Assembly (NCBI GenBank): GCA_905147135.1
Contig: LR990054.1
Coordinates: 12,313,001 to 12,377,000, forward strand
Length of the DNA: 64,000 bases
Source of the DNA: Blastobasis lacticolella
Lineage: Eukaryota > Arthropoda > Insecta > Lepidoptera > Blastobasidae
Direction: 5' to 3'
Of this stretch, positions 12,540 to 24,320 are shown one piece after another. A program made the position numbers and the translations under genes. The notes under the pieces are model-generated. The model was given only the letters and a program-made list of their open reading frames with translations, was not told the DNA's origin and searched no databases. Numbering within the stretch: the first letter of the stretch is position 1; each line of letters opens with the position of its first letter.

Positions 12540-12832
12540 ATTAACGAGCAGACAGCCCACCTGATGGTTAGCGGTAACTGTCGACCATAACATCTACGAC
12601 TCATGTATTTAGGTTGCAGGCAACAAAAATACAGAACCGCAGGTGCGTTGTCACTGTGAGGACTAAGTCGAAATGCCTCATGCCCGTAATTGCGCTGGCT
12701 ACCTTATCCTTTAAACCGGAACACAACAATGCAAGCATTGTTGCTTGGCGGCAGAAATAGATAAGACAGTGGTACTCACACAGGCGGACTCCTCAGGGTT
12801 TACAGAGTCCTACCACCTGAAACAACCTGGTA
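12540..12832 (-). repeat. LINE tail repeat, second family
   Basis: Minus orientation. CAGCCCACCTGATGGTTAGC is followed by a distinct body (AGGTGCGTTGTCACTGTGAG, CGGAACACAACAATGC, TTGTTGCTTGGCGGC) that I recognise as a widespread lepidopteran LINE 3' end. It sits immediately beside the tail repeat at 12833-13050. Confidence 0.6.
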
Positions 12833-13050
12833 CATTTTTTTATGACATATGATAGGCAAACAGGCAAGCGGGCCACCTGATGGAAAGTGATCACCACTGC
12901 CTATAGACATTAGCAAAACCAAGAGTATCGCTAATGCGTTGCCCACCTCTATAATACGTTGCTCTGGCAGCATAAAGGCAAATGCCCCTCCACTGCCAAA
13001 GCCACGGTTCCCCAAATCCCCACCCCATGGAGCACTGGAAACCTGACCTA
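12833..13050 (-). repeat. LINE tail repeat (3' UTR fragment)
   Basis: Minus orientation. Contains AGGCAAGCGGGCCACCTGATG, GCTAATGCGTTGCCCACC and CACGGTTCCCCAAATCCCC, all shared with the LINE 3' end at 53085-53452, and the first block with 51690-51790. The short minus-strand ORF is a repeat translation. Confidence 0.75.
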
Positions 13051-13245
13051 CCCTTGACCTGACGTGATGTCCTTTCTACTGTTACATTAAGTCTTGCTTT
13101 ATACGCCGATATCCAAGACTTTATAGGTTAGCTTCAATATCCACTAGATATTAATAATTATTATCTTAGCACTCTTAGTTCCATCTCAAAGCTGGCAGCA
13201 GTACGCCATGCAAAACCGAACTTGTACTTAGTAAACTACTAGAGC

Positions 13246-13733
13246 AAGAGCCCATGAGGGCCAGACCTTCCTATTGTCCGTAAGTATGAAAGTTTTTCTA
13301 TGTGTGTCCCCAACACAGGTAAGAATGATCCCCACCCATGAAACCTGGATCGTGGTTCCTTTGGCAGGTAACAGGTAACAAAGGTGTATAAAATTTTATC
13401 TCCAATTTCTTAAGTTACCAAGCTCAATTTTTTTGTATTTTATTCGTAACAGCATTAATACTCACGATGCTCATTGCCAGACACATAGTATGGTTACAAC
13501 CCTCCGCCGGAGACCCCTAAACTATAATTCTCTGTAATTATACTTACCTTATATTAGGAAAGCTGAATTTTATAAATGTTATTCAGAGAATTATTAAACT
13601 GAGTTTTCTCAGTAGCCAGACAGTTTTTTGGGTTCTATAATCCTGCCAGACGCATTAAAAGTGTCTAATAGTTGCGAGAGTGGAGCTCATATACAACAAC
13701 TGGTGCGAGTGAGACAGAGCGCTCGGTTCGTTG
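13246..13733. repeat. left arm of a large inverted repeat
   Basis: This 488 bp arm (AAGAGCCCATGAGGGCCAGAC to GAGCGCTCGGTTCGTTG) is an inverted match of 14871-15337, differing by scattered substitutions and a roughly 20 bp indel. The ORF at 13628-13834 crosses its inner edge and is not a gene. Confidence 0.88.
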
Positions 13734-13760
13734 CGATCTTTTACTGCGCATCAGCTGTCG

Positions 13761-13925
13761 TCTATACTAATATTATAAAAAGGAAATGTTTGATTTTTTG
13801 TTTGTTTGTTTGTTTGTTTGTTTTTATTGAATAGGCTTCGAAACTACTGGTCCTATTTCAAAAATTCTTTCACCGTTGGGAAGCTACACTACCCCCGGGT
13901 GACATAGGCTATATTATATTTTCTA
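13761..13925 (+). mobile_element. Helitron-like 5' end
   Basis: TCTATACTAATATTATAAAA at the start, then a TTTG microsatellite, then AAAATTCTTTCACCG and GGGTGACATAGGCTATATTA blocks. This looks like the start of lepidopteran non-autonomous Helitrons (5' TC). No 3' CTAG end found before the SINE at 13933. Confidence 0.45.
13794..13825. repeat. TTTG microsatellite
   Basis: About seven TTTG units, inside the Helitron-like segment. Confidence 0.9.
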
Positions 13926-13932
13926 AAAAATT

Positions 13933-14234
13933 CATCATCATCTTGGCGTTAATGTCCCGGTTGTGCACTCGCGCACGAGGGCCCGGGGTCCGCCTTGACC
14001 ATGATCCAGGATTTGGCAGGTCAGGTAATTACAGTGGAGCGACTGCCGTCTGACCTCCATGACCCTGCTAACAAGGGAAACTGACCAGATTGGATCATGG
14101 TTACACATCCAGTCGCCTGAATGTGCAGGTTTCATCACTATGTTTTCCCTCACCGTAAGAGCATCGGTTAGTATTCAACTAATGTACATAACTCAGAAAA
14201 CAGTCATTGGTACATGGCCGGAGCGGGAGCGTAA
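13933..14234 (-). mobile_element. SINE family 1 copy, 5'-truncated
   Basis: A minus-strand copy that ends in the tRNA-like head just after the GGCCGGAGCGGGA block. It is flanked by 14 bp TTTTCTAAAAAATT duplications (13919-13932 and 14235-14248). It lies in the spacer of the large inverted repeat at 13246-15337, so it is an independent, later insertion. Confidence 0.88.
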
Positions 14235-14870
14235 TTTTCTAAAAAATTACGGATCATTAATAAAACTCAAATAATGTAACCCAAGGTGTAAAAAATACCC
14301 AAAAAAATTCCTTACATCGCGTGTGCTGCGAAAACTATTGATGATAGAACAAAATAATGTACTACGACTTTGCAGAACACATCATTATCTACAAAAAGTG
14401 TCGCGACAGTATATGTCTAACTATTATAGTTATGTCACATGTATGCATGTGTTCTTTTATTTTCAAAATTTAATTGAAATATTTGTTTCAAACTAAACTC
14501 GCGTTCTTTACACATATTATTATATTAGACGGGACTTGGACGCGACGTACCTTTATTTGAAATGCCGCCGCTAAAAAAAACGCTATTTATTGGTACCTTG
14601 CTATTAATCCTTATCAAAATCAATTACTTCATATTCACGACTGCTTCAATACCTTTATATAACTTTTTGAATTATGCAATTCAGACATTCCATTCGAGAG
14701 ATATCACGAGTTTAAAAATGTGAATATTAGAAAATTTTTACTGATTATAGATTAAAAAATTTATTATTCTGACTGTAATAATTTTATTTTATTAAATTTC
14801 TTGATAAATTATAAAAAAAAAACACTAAACAATTTGGAATAAATGATAGTATATGTTTAGCATAACATTG

Positions 14871-15337
14871 CAATGAACTGAGCGCTCTGTCTCACTCGCA
14901 CCAGTTATTACATATGAGACACTTTTTATGCGTCTGGCAGGATTATAGAACCCAAAAAACTGTCTGGCTACTGAGAAAACTCAGTTTAATAATTCTCTGA
15001 ATAACATTTATAAAATTCAGCTTTCCTAATATAAGGTTAGTATAATTACAGAGAATTATAGTTTAGGGGTGTCCGGCGGAGGGTTGTAACTATACTATGT
15101 GTCTGGCAATGAGCATCGTGAGTATTAATGCTGTTACGAATAAAATACAAATAGATTGAGCTTGGTAACTTAAGAAATTGGAGATAAGATTTTATACACC
15201 TCTGTTACCTGTTACCTGCCAAAGGAACCACGATCCAGGTTTCATGGGTGGGGATCATTCTTACCTGTGTTGGGGACACACATGGAAAAACTTTCATACT
15301 TACGGACAATAGGAAGGTCTGGCCCTCATGGGCTCTT
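14871..15337. repeat. right arm of a large inverted repeat
   Basis: A 467 bp inverted partner of 13246-13733. Together with the 1.14 kb spacer it gives a 2.1 kb structure, either a foldback/TIR transposon or a local inverted duplication. No clear flanking duplication seen. Confidence 0.88.
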
Positions 15338-18300
15338 AGACTATACCACCTATCCTTTGATATGATTTCGCCGATTTTTTTGCTGTAGTTTTTGCTTTAG
15401 TTCTGAAGTACAGGCCTAAGCAAGGTAGGAATGGGCCCTGTTTAGTGGAACACACAAACATGTCTGCGTTTTGGTAGAATTGAATTGAAAACTGGACTGA
15501 AATCAGCATTGAGACTTGACATTCATAACATATTATTCTCTGTAAACGCACCTCAATAAATCAAAAGTGATTAGATGAGAAAGATAACCCTTTTATTAAT
15601 TTAGATAAAGTAAAGAGTCGGCTTTTTCGTTTAGTCAGAAAATCCGTAATATTTTGTTAAAATAAAAGCATCGTGTCTAAATGAACAATGTATTTATGTT
15701 TAGACGCGACTTATTAGTCTTTCAAATATATTTATGAAGTTTGTATTAACGGATGACAGTTTTGTGAGGTAAACGTTTATTTATGATCAAACCAGTCACG
15801 AGAATACCATGATACCTATGCATTTGTTGGCTCAATATTGTCAGTTTACCCAACTACAATTTTTTTTGTGAATTGTGTAGGTAGTATGAATATTCTGCGA
15901 TTGAGCATTACATTTCTAAGAAGTTGTCGAAATTTATTTTAAAAAATTACATTTCTTTTAAAATAACTCTTTAAATTGTTAATATTTGGCGCCCACCAAG
16001 GGACTCATAATGTTTTACATTGAACGAACCTAAATGGATCAGAGACGAGTAATCGGAAATTACTAGAAAGGGTAATTTATTCTTAGAAATTCGAAGCAGA
16101 ATTTAGATGTAAGGGCTCACACACCCGGGAATCGGATCCGATCTAATCTTTTCAAAAATGACTGAATGAACAGTCATTTTTAATCAATCATGTGGTAAAC
16201 AAAAGTGTGGCAAGCTAGGGTTGAATACTTAATACAATTCAACTTATACATGGATTGGCTCTAACAATGCTTTTCAAAGTCTTCTTCAGAAAAGATCAGT
16301 ACAGCGATAATTCGCGCGAACGATTATTTAAACGTAATCCTAAGATTTATAATGCAGCAGTTTGCATAACAACGTCGCGTTATCAAACGTCATTATTTAC
16401 CTCGCGACGTCATTACAAGTCGCGCACACACTGGCTGTATCTCGCCCACTTGATCACCGAGGAACACATTTAACCAAAGAGACGTGTTTAATCTATAATG
16501 CGCCTTATCGCAATATTTTCCATTTCCGGGGAAACCGGGCAACGTCGGCGGGGCGTCGCCAGGGGAAATAAGGAGGGCTGAGTTTCACTTTGTTTTTTTC
16601 CCTACCCCGGGAAAATTTTTCCGTAGTTCCCTCTTCGTTTACACTTACAGTTACCGGTGTTCCGCGCGAATGTTGCCTGCATCGCTTGTGCCGCTGAATT
16701 AAATATTGCCGGCCAAAGGGTGAAACGTCTGGATTTGCATTTTGTTTGCAACAATGAGCCGTGCTGGGGCCTGTTCTTTGTGCTCGAGTTGGATTTGGGA
16801 ATTGAGGGTACTTTTGCAGCCGTGTAAAAATGTTGCGCTTAACGCACTGATTGCGATGCATTTGTTTGTGTCGGGCGCGAGATTCAATTTGGCAGTAAAT
16901 TGGGGATAGGAAAACGTTCCACACGTCTTAAAAATAAATTAAGGTAGGTACTTAACAATTAATATTTTTTAGGTAAATAAAATGTAGGTAGTATTTTATA
17001 GCATATGCAAGAGTTTTTGCTTTAGCTTAGTCATTCCAATCTTTAGGTATGACTTTCGGAGGTAGTATTACTATTTTTAAGTTACTGCACTACGTAACTA
17101 TCTACTAAATAATGTGCTCTACACCGTACTTACTTAGGTACCAAGCAACATCCATCCTCGATCTACCGCCATAATTCTACGTACACTTTCAACACCACTC
17201 AGGTATCGATAGCGGTTCTATAATTAGTTAATGCTCTCCGCTCATCTCCTATAATTTATTGAGACGGAGCACCTCCCCCCCCCCCCTGAACCCCCCCCAG
17301 GAACTCGCGGGAATAGACGCCGGTGAAAAACTCGACCAAAATATTAATGCATAACTCCGCGAAAGGTATCGGCGCGAATTTATAGTCGGCCACAGCAATT
17401 TTGATGGTAACAATAACGTGGTGAGAGATGATATCGGTAGGTTGAGGAAGTAGATGAATATATACATATAAAATTGATAAAAAGATTGGTGTTCCTCATG
17501 AACTATGCCATCATCTATTCATGATATGAGTTGATTGAACGATCCACTCATGGTGTTCAAAGCGCTCATTAAGAGGACAGAAATGAACCTCTTCAGCGCT
17601 TCTCATCAGTCGGAAGGTGTCGAGATTTTCTGAGCTGTTGCTTTCTTTTCTTTTTGTTCTTTTTTGTTTTGAGTTCTGTTGTCAAATCTGAATACATGGA
17701 ACTGTTTGATTGACATTTCATTGTCAATTTAATTAGTAACAAGTGTATAATTTAATAAATTAAATTAAATTACGGTCGTTGATGAACTTGAATACAGCTG
17801 AAGCGATTTGGTATATTATTTTTGTGTAACTAGGTAATAGTCTAAATTCGAATTTTATGGAAAGTAAAGTTGGAAAATATCGAATACTTGGCGCAGTAAT
17901 CGGACAGGGCAACATTTGTCACGACTGACTGACTGACAATAACTTTCTTTAATTCAGAATCTCTGTTATACCTATACGAAGTTTAAAGTCATTGGTCAGG
18001 ACCGTAAAAAAATGTAAAAGAAAATATCGTTAAATCTCAAGACATGTCGGCCGCAGTACCCCACAGTTGCACTTCAATAGTCTCGCCGTTGGATTAATCA
18101 GGGTTTGTTCGTTCCCACTCGGCGGTGAGAAATTGTCGCCATCAGCGCCCGCGCCGCCCGTAATAAGTCTATGATGCATCGTTCGCTGGCGCCTCGTATT
18201 TTTATCATAATTTCTCCTCTTTGCTAAAGAGATAGCTGTAGGTATACCTATAGGTAAGTCGGTGTACGGCGTCAATGTTGTCTCACATTGTTATCGTAAT

Positions 18301-19570
18301 TTGTCCTTTTTGTTGCTAAGTAAATATCTAGGTACCTACTACTTGAAATGGGTTTGAAAATCGATAAAATCTTCTATTGCCGTAATTCAGTTTAGGGGTT
18401 GTTGTTATGTTAATGTTGGTTCATGCAATACAAGATACAGCCCAAAGTTGAAAATTGTTGAGGTTGATTGAATTACTGAGATTTTCTGATCATAAATAAG
18501 GTCGTGTCTGTAAACCGCAGGCGTGACGCGTATTCGACCGGACCGGAAACGCACTGCCTACATGACTACAAGGCGGACGCGTCGTGACGGTTAGGTGGAT
18601 GACAATTAATAAAATAAACTTTCTGTCTTTAGCACAGAAACTAAATTTGCATGCATTTTGGACAAAGCGTAGATATTTCCGAAGGCCCTAACTTTTAAAG
18701 CTTTGTGGCATTTAGGTATTTTAGGTACATTCGTCATTCACCAAACAAATATACAGTGACATATTTCATTGCCAGAAAATGCATTCAAGTTCTAGCCATC
18801 CACTATTTTATTCAATTTTCATTTATTAATAGAAACATAACTCTCGTCTTCAATTATGAACCTTTAGATCATCAGCCGAATCATGATATTTCTTTATCTC
18901 TATTGATGGCCAATAACTTACTTTGTCATCTCTATGCAATTTTCATTAGCATCGATTTATCAATCAGAATCAGCACCATCTAGCATCGACGTATAAAATT
19001 TTGCATTTTTATTTACTGTATTTTTTTCATAGAAAGTATTTAATAATTTTTTGTTCAGTCAAACAAAGAAACAACAACCAAAACATTAAATTGCAACCTC
19101 TATAAATATTGTTGGCACATACAATTTCCACTTAGCCGTCCTCTAGTCGTATCTACACTTATACGTACATATGCACACACCAGCTATACTTTTCCCATAA
19201 TAAGTTGCGAGCTCCTTGCCGTGATTGGCTCAGCTCCCGCGGGAGCCAAGTTCGTCAGCAAATGAGCAGTGAGCTAACACCGTAATAATTTATAACACTA
19301 CCAGAGTTATTTATTATCTGGGTTATGATGGTAGACTGAGTGGCTTGGTGGAGTTTTTCTTAATATATGAAATCTGTGTTCGTGTTATGATGTTGATATG
19401 TTCTGGAATAGAGTTTAAGAGAAAGGAACGTGAGCTGAATAATATAAACGAAATAGTAAAAAATTTGCAGTGTTTAAGCATTTGCAGTAATACGATCGCC
19501 ATCTTATCTGGTGGTATGAAAATCCTATATATATAAAATAATAAAGATTTTTAATTCAGGTAAAATAGCC
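15338..19570. other. intergenic; GC-richer patches at 16.5-16.9 kb and 18.0-18.2 kb
   Basis: The 139-codon minus ORF at 16505-16924 sits in the first patch; its translation is basic and low in recognisable features. A short 11 bp hairpin lies at 16154-16181 (AAAAATGACTG arms). No gene supported. Confidence 0.3.
17274..17298. repeat. poly-C tract
   Basis: Two C runs of 12 and 8 separated by TGAA; a likely sequencing or assembly weak spot. Confidence 0.85.
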
Positions 19571-19775
19571 CTAATGATCAAAGATCTAGTTGAACAGCCA
19601 AAGCTTAAATTTTTTTAAATGACTTCGATTGACAGTAGTATGTACAATATTTTACATTAATGTTAATGTAAAATATTGTAACATTTTAATTAATATTTTA
19701 ATTCGGCTGTAATAATCAAAGACAAAGTAGAACAGCTTATATTAAAAAATAATACTTCGATGAACAGTATAGCAG
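19570..19775. repeat. diverged direct duplication flanking the palindrome
   Basis: The segment at 19573-19645 (AATGATCAAAGATCTAGTTG, GAACAGCCAAAGC, ACTTCGATTGACAGTA) recurs at 19711-19772 (AATAATCAAAGACAAAGTAG, GAACAGC, ACTTCGATGAACAGTA) about 138 bp on. The palindrome sits between the copies and the MITE follows directly. Confidence 0.5.
19643..19680. repeat. 38 bp near-perfect palindrome
   Basis: Two exact 18 bp arms, TACAATATTTTACATTAA and its complement, separated only by TG. AT-rich; may be cruciform-forming. Confidence 0.85.
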
Positions 19776-20030
19776 GTAGAGCTCGTCTAGTCTAAAATGA
19801 CGCGCCCCACTACTTAGTTAGTTGATTTCGATGTGTGAGTGCAAATATTGATAACGACACTTCATCTGTGTGGGAGCCAATGAACGACGCGTATTCCTAC
19901 GAGGAACTCACCGGCAACTGAATGACCAATTACAACGGCATTTGTATATGTATTGCGTCCATATTTTAAACTTGCTTGTGTGCGTTAATGCGATAGTGGG
20001 GAGCGTCATTTTAGATTAGACGAGCTCTAC
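19776..20030. mobile_element. 255 bp MITE, copy 1
   Basis: Terminal inverted repeats of about 33 bp: GTAGAGCTCGTCTAGTCTAA at the left and, read inward from the right, GTAGAGCTCGTCTAATCTAA, both continuing AATGACGC and CCCAC. The interior has no ORF. A near-identical copy lies at 54477-54733. Target-site duplication unclear. Superfamily unknown. Confidence 0.85.
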
Positions 20031-21717
20031 AATACTTTTTTAGATTTGATTAGAAACCCTAAACAGTAGGTACAATACATTTTAGGAGTTAACCCTATGC
20101 CCGCTGGATAAATGTATGCTCTACAGAAGTTCCATAATGGTACGTTTGTAGCAAAAGGTACGTACCTAACAACAACAAAAACATATCACTCACGCCCTCG
20201 CGTACGTTCCAGAAATAAATAAGTACAGCGCACCAGTGAAGAAGATATATGGTGTGGCGAGGGAATACAATTCAGGATAGCAAAGGTCGTTCCCGTTAGT
20301 AAAATGTAAGTAAATTTGAATAAAACATGGCCGGGTTCCTCTCGGATGCGCGGGCTTTTTTCTTTTTTTTCTTTTTGGAAAAACATATTGTGCAGCCAGA
20401 TTTTTTGCTTTTTCAGTTGCAATGTTCCTGTTACAAATATTTACAAATTTGAAGAACTCAAGTCTTTTGCACAATTATTTATTTTCATTGTGAATAATTA
20501 ATTGTAGATTGGCTTGTGTGTAACGTAAATTATGTTATTTATCCGTGACAAAAGGCCATACAAGAAACTAAATTATAGCAGCAAGATAAAGTGACTATCA
20601 CGCACTGTTTAGCAAGTAACGTCAACAAAATCGATTTAAACCACGATGAACACCATGACTACAAACGACTAACGCGGTGGCATAGAAATGTGCCAATAAA
20701 TAAAACAACATAATAGAAGCGTAGATCAAAAAAAAGGAAAAGGGTACATATTAAAAGAGCGACCCTACATTAAAAAAAAAAATTATTTGAGTACAGATCA
20801 TTTAATTCACTTTCATTAAATAATTTCAGCACATCGTGATTTATTAATTGACGTCAAGAATTGTGTTTTTTGCCATATTTACCACAACACGATATCAATT
20901 TTGTGAAAATTTTACTTCATTTAAAAATAAAATACGAGTCTTATTTTACTTCAATATTCAAAAACTGTTTTAAATGACTAGAAACTTGTTTATTCTTGAC
21001 CATAACATAAAACTAACAACCTAATCCCTTATTACCATTTTCCACAAATTTTTTTAAACTTTTTTTTTTCTTTTTTGCTATCTTTCCTCGTCCCACCTCA
21101 CTCATACATTAGTGGGCCGGAATGATGTTCGAAGCGGAAGGGTTAAGTAGACACGGCCGTAATCCGCCGCAAGACAACAATCTGCTCGAATTTATTCTAA
21201 TTAATACCCAACCCATTTGTTTTGCTCGCTATTTAATTAACTAGTCGTGTACCGCGCTAGCTATTTCGGTAAAACACATCAATTTACTACAATACGGTTC
21301 ATTGGAAAGAAAATATAGCTACGGTTTTTGTGATGTATCGTAATATAAGTCAGACAGATCGTGTATTTACCACCGGTGGTAGCATCCAAAATATGTAAAC
21401 CTGAAACTAATTCAAATAATATATAATTTATTGTCTTCAACACTTTTGTCAGTCCCAGAACGGAACCAGAAACCAGAACCCAGAACCTGACTTTGACAAG
21501 TATTGTAATACCCCTGGTGAAATGGTGAAACAGGGCCTCGTTCTCAGTCCTCTAATTTACTTCGCTCGATTGAATTCTAATGAGATTGTAGTAGCAGCTC
21601 AACAGCAGTTTTAATTGTAGCAAAATACGAAAATAGCGTCAAACTACTATTAAGCTGCGATTGCGGTTCAATTACGATTCAATCACGCCATTAATAAATA
21701 ACGGACTAGAAGCCCCG
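20031..21717. other. intergenic, no gene seen
   Basis: Several poly-T and poly-A runs (20356, 20765, 21060). Repeat-free patch at 21100-21290. The overlapping ORFs near 20190-20500 read low-complexity sequence. Confidence 0.3.
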
Positions 21718-21778
21718 ACGTTGCTAGTGTCTATAGGCGCGGTGACCACTATCTACCAGGTGGCTCGCTTGCCTAAAA
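21718..21778 (+). repeat. LINE tail repeat fragment
   Basis: A short piece in plus orientation (CTATAGGCGCGGTGACCAC, CAGGTGGCTCGCTTGCC), as at 51715-51780. Confidence 0.58.
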
Positions 21779-22667
21779 TTAAATATAGTTTACTTGAACC
21801 CATAGCGTACTAAGTGTTTCCTGAAAGGGACATTTTTAGTAGAATTCCTAATCACGTACTTTCACGTTTTTTCGTACTTTTTATAGTAACGTATTCGTAA
21901 CTGCTACAAAATGAGCAAGTATGCACATTAATGAAAACAAATAGATACAGATGCATTTATATTTTATTCAGTAGGGACTTGACGACATGTCGCTCACCCA
22001 AAGGGGTGTTAAAACAAACGTCGTAAGCTTATGGGATTCCCGTGTTATGTTAATATGATGGTGGTAATGTGATTTGTGGCTAAGTGTGTGTTTGTGTCTA
22101 CAATTCATTTTCTCCGCTCTCAAATTGTGCGTGACAGTTAATTTTAGTGACTGCTCTCTTCGAGGAGCGCTCTTGTCAATGTATAGACTCAATTTTGAGG
22201 TGTTATTTTTGTTTATTGATTAATGTTGATTATATTGATGTAACGTATCATAAATAATTATACTAACAAAGGATGGCAATGGGAATCAAGATGTGGATTT
22301 ATATCATAGTTATAATAGGACCACGGTAAGTTCGAATCAAGTGACAGTAGTACAAATTATAAAGTGTGGAAATGGCAATAATCTGGGGATAATCTGTCCT
22401 TGTCAGTCCTCCTTGTATACATTCAGTTATTTGGTCACGATTAGCTTGAACTTTTGTCTAAATTATTAATCATGATGAAAATTATCTTCCGCACTTCCTT
22501 AATAATAGATTTGCCCATTATTTAACAATGTTTTTCTTAACTTACGAAAATAAACAGTCCTACAGAAATCAATTTGTTTGGTATGACTTTAATTAATGAC
22601 GTTCTATGACGGATTAAAAACTTGGCTATAAAATACAGAGATTTTTATATTAGTCTTATTACATGAT

Positions 22668-22760
22668 CGTAGTTTATCAGTTTTCTGGCACCCAGCTTTG
22701 TTTACTTTGGGGCTAGATGGCGCTGTGTGAATTGTCCAAGCATATTTATTTATTTTATAT
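22668..22760 (+). mobile_element. SINE family 2, 3' fragment
   Basis: Plus strand, 5'-truncated: CCAGCTTTGTTTACTTTGGGG and CTAGATGGCGCTGTGTGAATT, then TTGTCCAAGCATATTTATTT. The CAAGCATATT end is shared with the fragment at 33022-33130 but not with the longer copies, suggesting a subfamily. Confidence 0.78.
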
Positions 22761-22764
22761 TTAC

Positions 22765-22862
22765 ATAGTATAACACAAAGTCCTTTCCCGCCGTCTGTCC
22801 CTATGTATCTATGTACGCTTAGATATTTTAAACTACGGATCGGATTTTAACGCAACTATTAA
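22765..22862 (+). mobile_element. Helitron-like 5' remnant
   Basis: CATAGTATAACACAAAGTCC, CCGCCGTCTGTCCCTATGTA and ACTACGGATCGGATTTTAACG match 55285-55390. It is truncated at a run of A. Confidence 0.45.
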
Positions 22863-23126
22863 AAAAAAATTTAAAAAATTAAAAAATTAAAATATCTTTA
22901 TTTCTTTCACAATTTTTTACCTTAAATCTACTGTCGTTGGAGCCTCCTTTTAAGCTAAAAGCCTGTGGTAGGAGGCTTCGCTCTTCCTATGGTAATTATA
23001 GAGGTAGGTACAGGTGAGTTTTTTCTATTTAACAATAATACAATCCATGTATATATACATATATATATCTATGTATGGTATATATAAAAATATATAAGGC
23101 ACATTATGTAAAAATAAGTAAACTGC

Positions 23127-23181
23127 GCGTGTGTGTGTGTGTGTGTGTATGTGTGTGTGTGTGTGTATGTATGTGTGTGTG

Positions 23182-23212
<31 letters not shown>

Positions 23213-23223
23213 TTTGTGTGTGT
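23127..23223. repeat. GT microsatellite, about 97 bp
   Basis: Long GT run with interspersed AT and single-base interruptions. Likely length-polymorphic. Confidence 0.95.
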
Positions 23224-23884
23224 TCCTAATTGTGTATCATGAACTATTATTAAACGGTACGCTCCAATAAAGATTCGGTCTCTTCATAAGTTTTACTATG
23301 TAGCCATTTCGTCAGTATGTTTTTGCAATCACTGTACTGTTTGTCATAAATAAAAATTTCTTTGTTTATTTTATTATAAAGATACGCCGACTGAAATACA
23401 AATTGGTGACTGGCAACTATAGAGAGAGTGATCCAATAGGAAGGTTTAAAAGAAAGAAAAAAAGAGTAGGTAGGTGTCATAATTGGTCATGGTTAAGTAA
23501 TGAACCCTGAGCACAGCAAGCCAAGACGATTTTTTATTATTTTAATATATCTTAGTAAATGTACTCTGAGAATAACAAGAGTTACGTGGCCCAACCATCA
23601 TCTCAGTGGCTCAAGAATCTCACCTGCTGCTAAATGAAAGAGGCTCTGTTGAATCGACTTCTCTCTTCTCCCGAAACACCTTTCAGTGAATCTGTAAGCG
23701 CTTTCTTAGTAAAAGATGGCTCTACCTAGACAGGCATGCTCGCTCGTCATATCTCGTCAATATCTCACTAGTCTAATTTAAAAAAAAAGATACTGGCATA
23801 TTTACCGTTAGCCGTTGAGACGCGATGCTAGAATGTGGATGAGAAGGACTTGAAGAAATAAATGTAGCTTCATTGTTTAATACG

Positions 23885-24029
23885 GATTTGTTTTTGCCCG
23901 CAACGTATGGTTATTACTTTCCGGACCCATCCCTGAGGGAATCTATGTGCTATTCTGGGCTGTAAGCTACATTACTGCCAAAATTCATAAAAATCCGTTC
24001 AGTAGTTTATGCGTGAAGGAGTAAGTAAC
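23885..24029 (+). repeat. fragment of a Helitron-like interspersed repeat
   Basis: Holds the block TTTTTGCCCGCAACG at its start and later the phrase 'AAAATCCGTTCAGTAGTTTATGCGTGAA'-like sequence (around 23990-24015). The same kind of sequence recurs near 55460-55540 and 50270-50310. I recognise this as a common lepidopteran non-autonomous element, probably Helitron-related. Both ends are lost. Confidence 0.4.
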
Positions 24030-24320
24030 AAACATTTTGACTGCAGATTCTGTAAGGAGGACGAGGAATCGCCTCTTCACCTGATTTGCAAGTGCGAAGC
24101 CCTGATGCGCAAACGTAGCATCCATTTTGGTAAATACCAGCTACTACTGGATAAGGTGCACGATATCAGTGCTAAGAGCCTTTTACAGTTCATAGAAGCT
24201 GTAGGGATCGGCACTGAACTGTTAGCTAGAGGCGATCACAATAGATCAGTAATGGTCGCAGTGATACTAGGACGTTTAGCCTTGAAAAGCCCACTTAACA
24301 AATAATAATAATAATAACAA
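24030..24320 (+). pseudogene. R1/Jockey-like LINE, C-terminal zinc-knuckle fossil
   Basis: An open stretch of about 90 codons contains CRFCKEDEESPLHLICKC, a CxxC-x(8)-H-x(4)-C type knuckle. This is the signature near the C-terminus of R1/Jockey-clade LINE ORF2 proteins. Downstream comes LLQFIEAVGIG, like the 'LLRFI...G' tail of that family. It stops at 24303-24305 and is followed at once by an AATAAT microsatellite tail (24301-24318), as in a 3'-end insertion. The upstream part of the ORF (24009-24030) belongs to the neighbouring repeat, not the LINE. Only the last part of the element is present. Confidence 0.75.

Noticed and set aside
16505..16924. 139-codon minus-strand ORF
   Set aside because: Translation is basic and low in family-like patterning and overlaps a second ORF in another frame; the open frame can be explained by local GC content.
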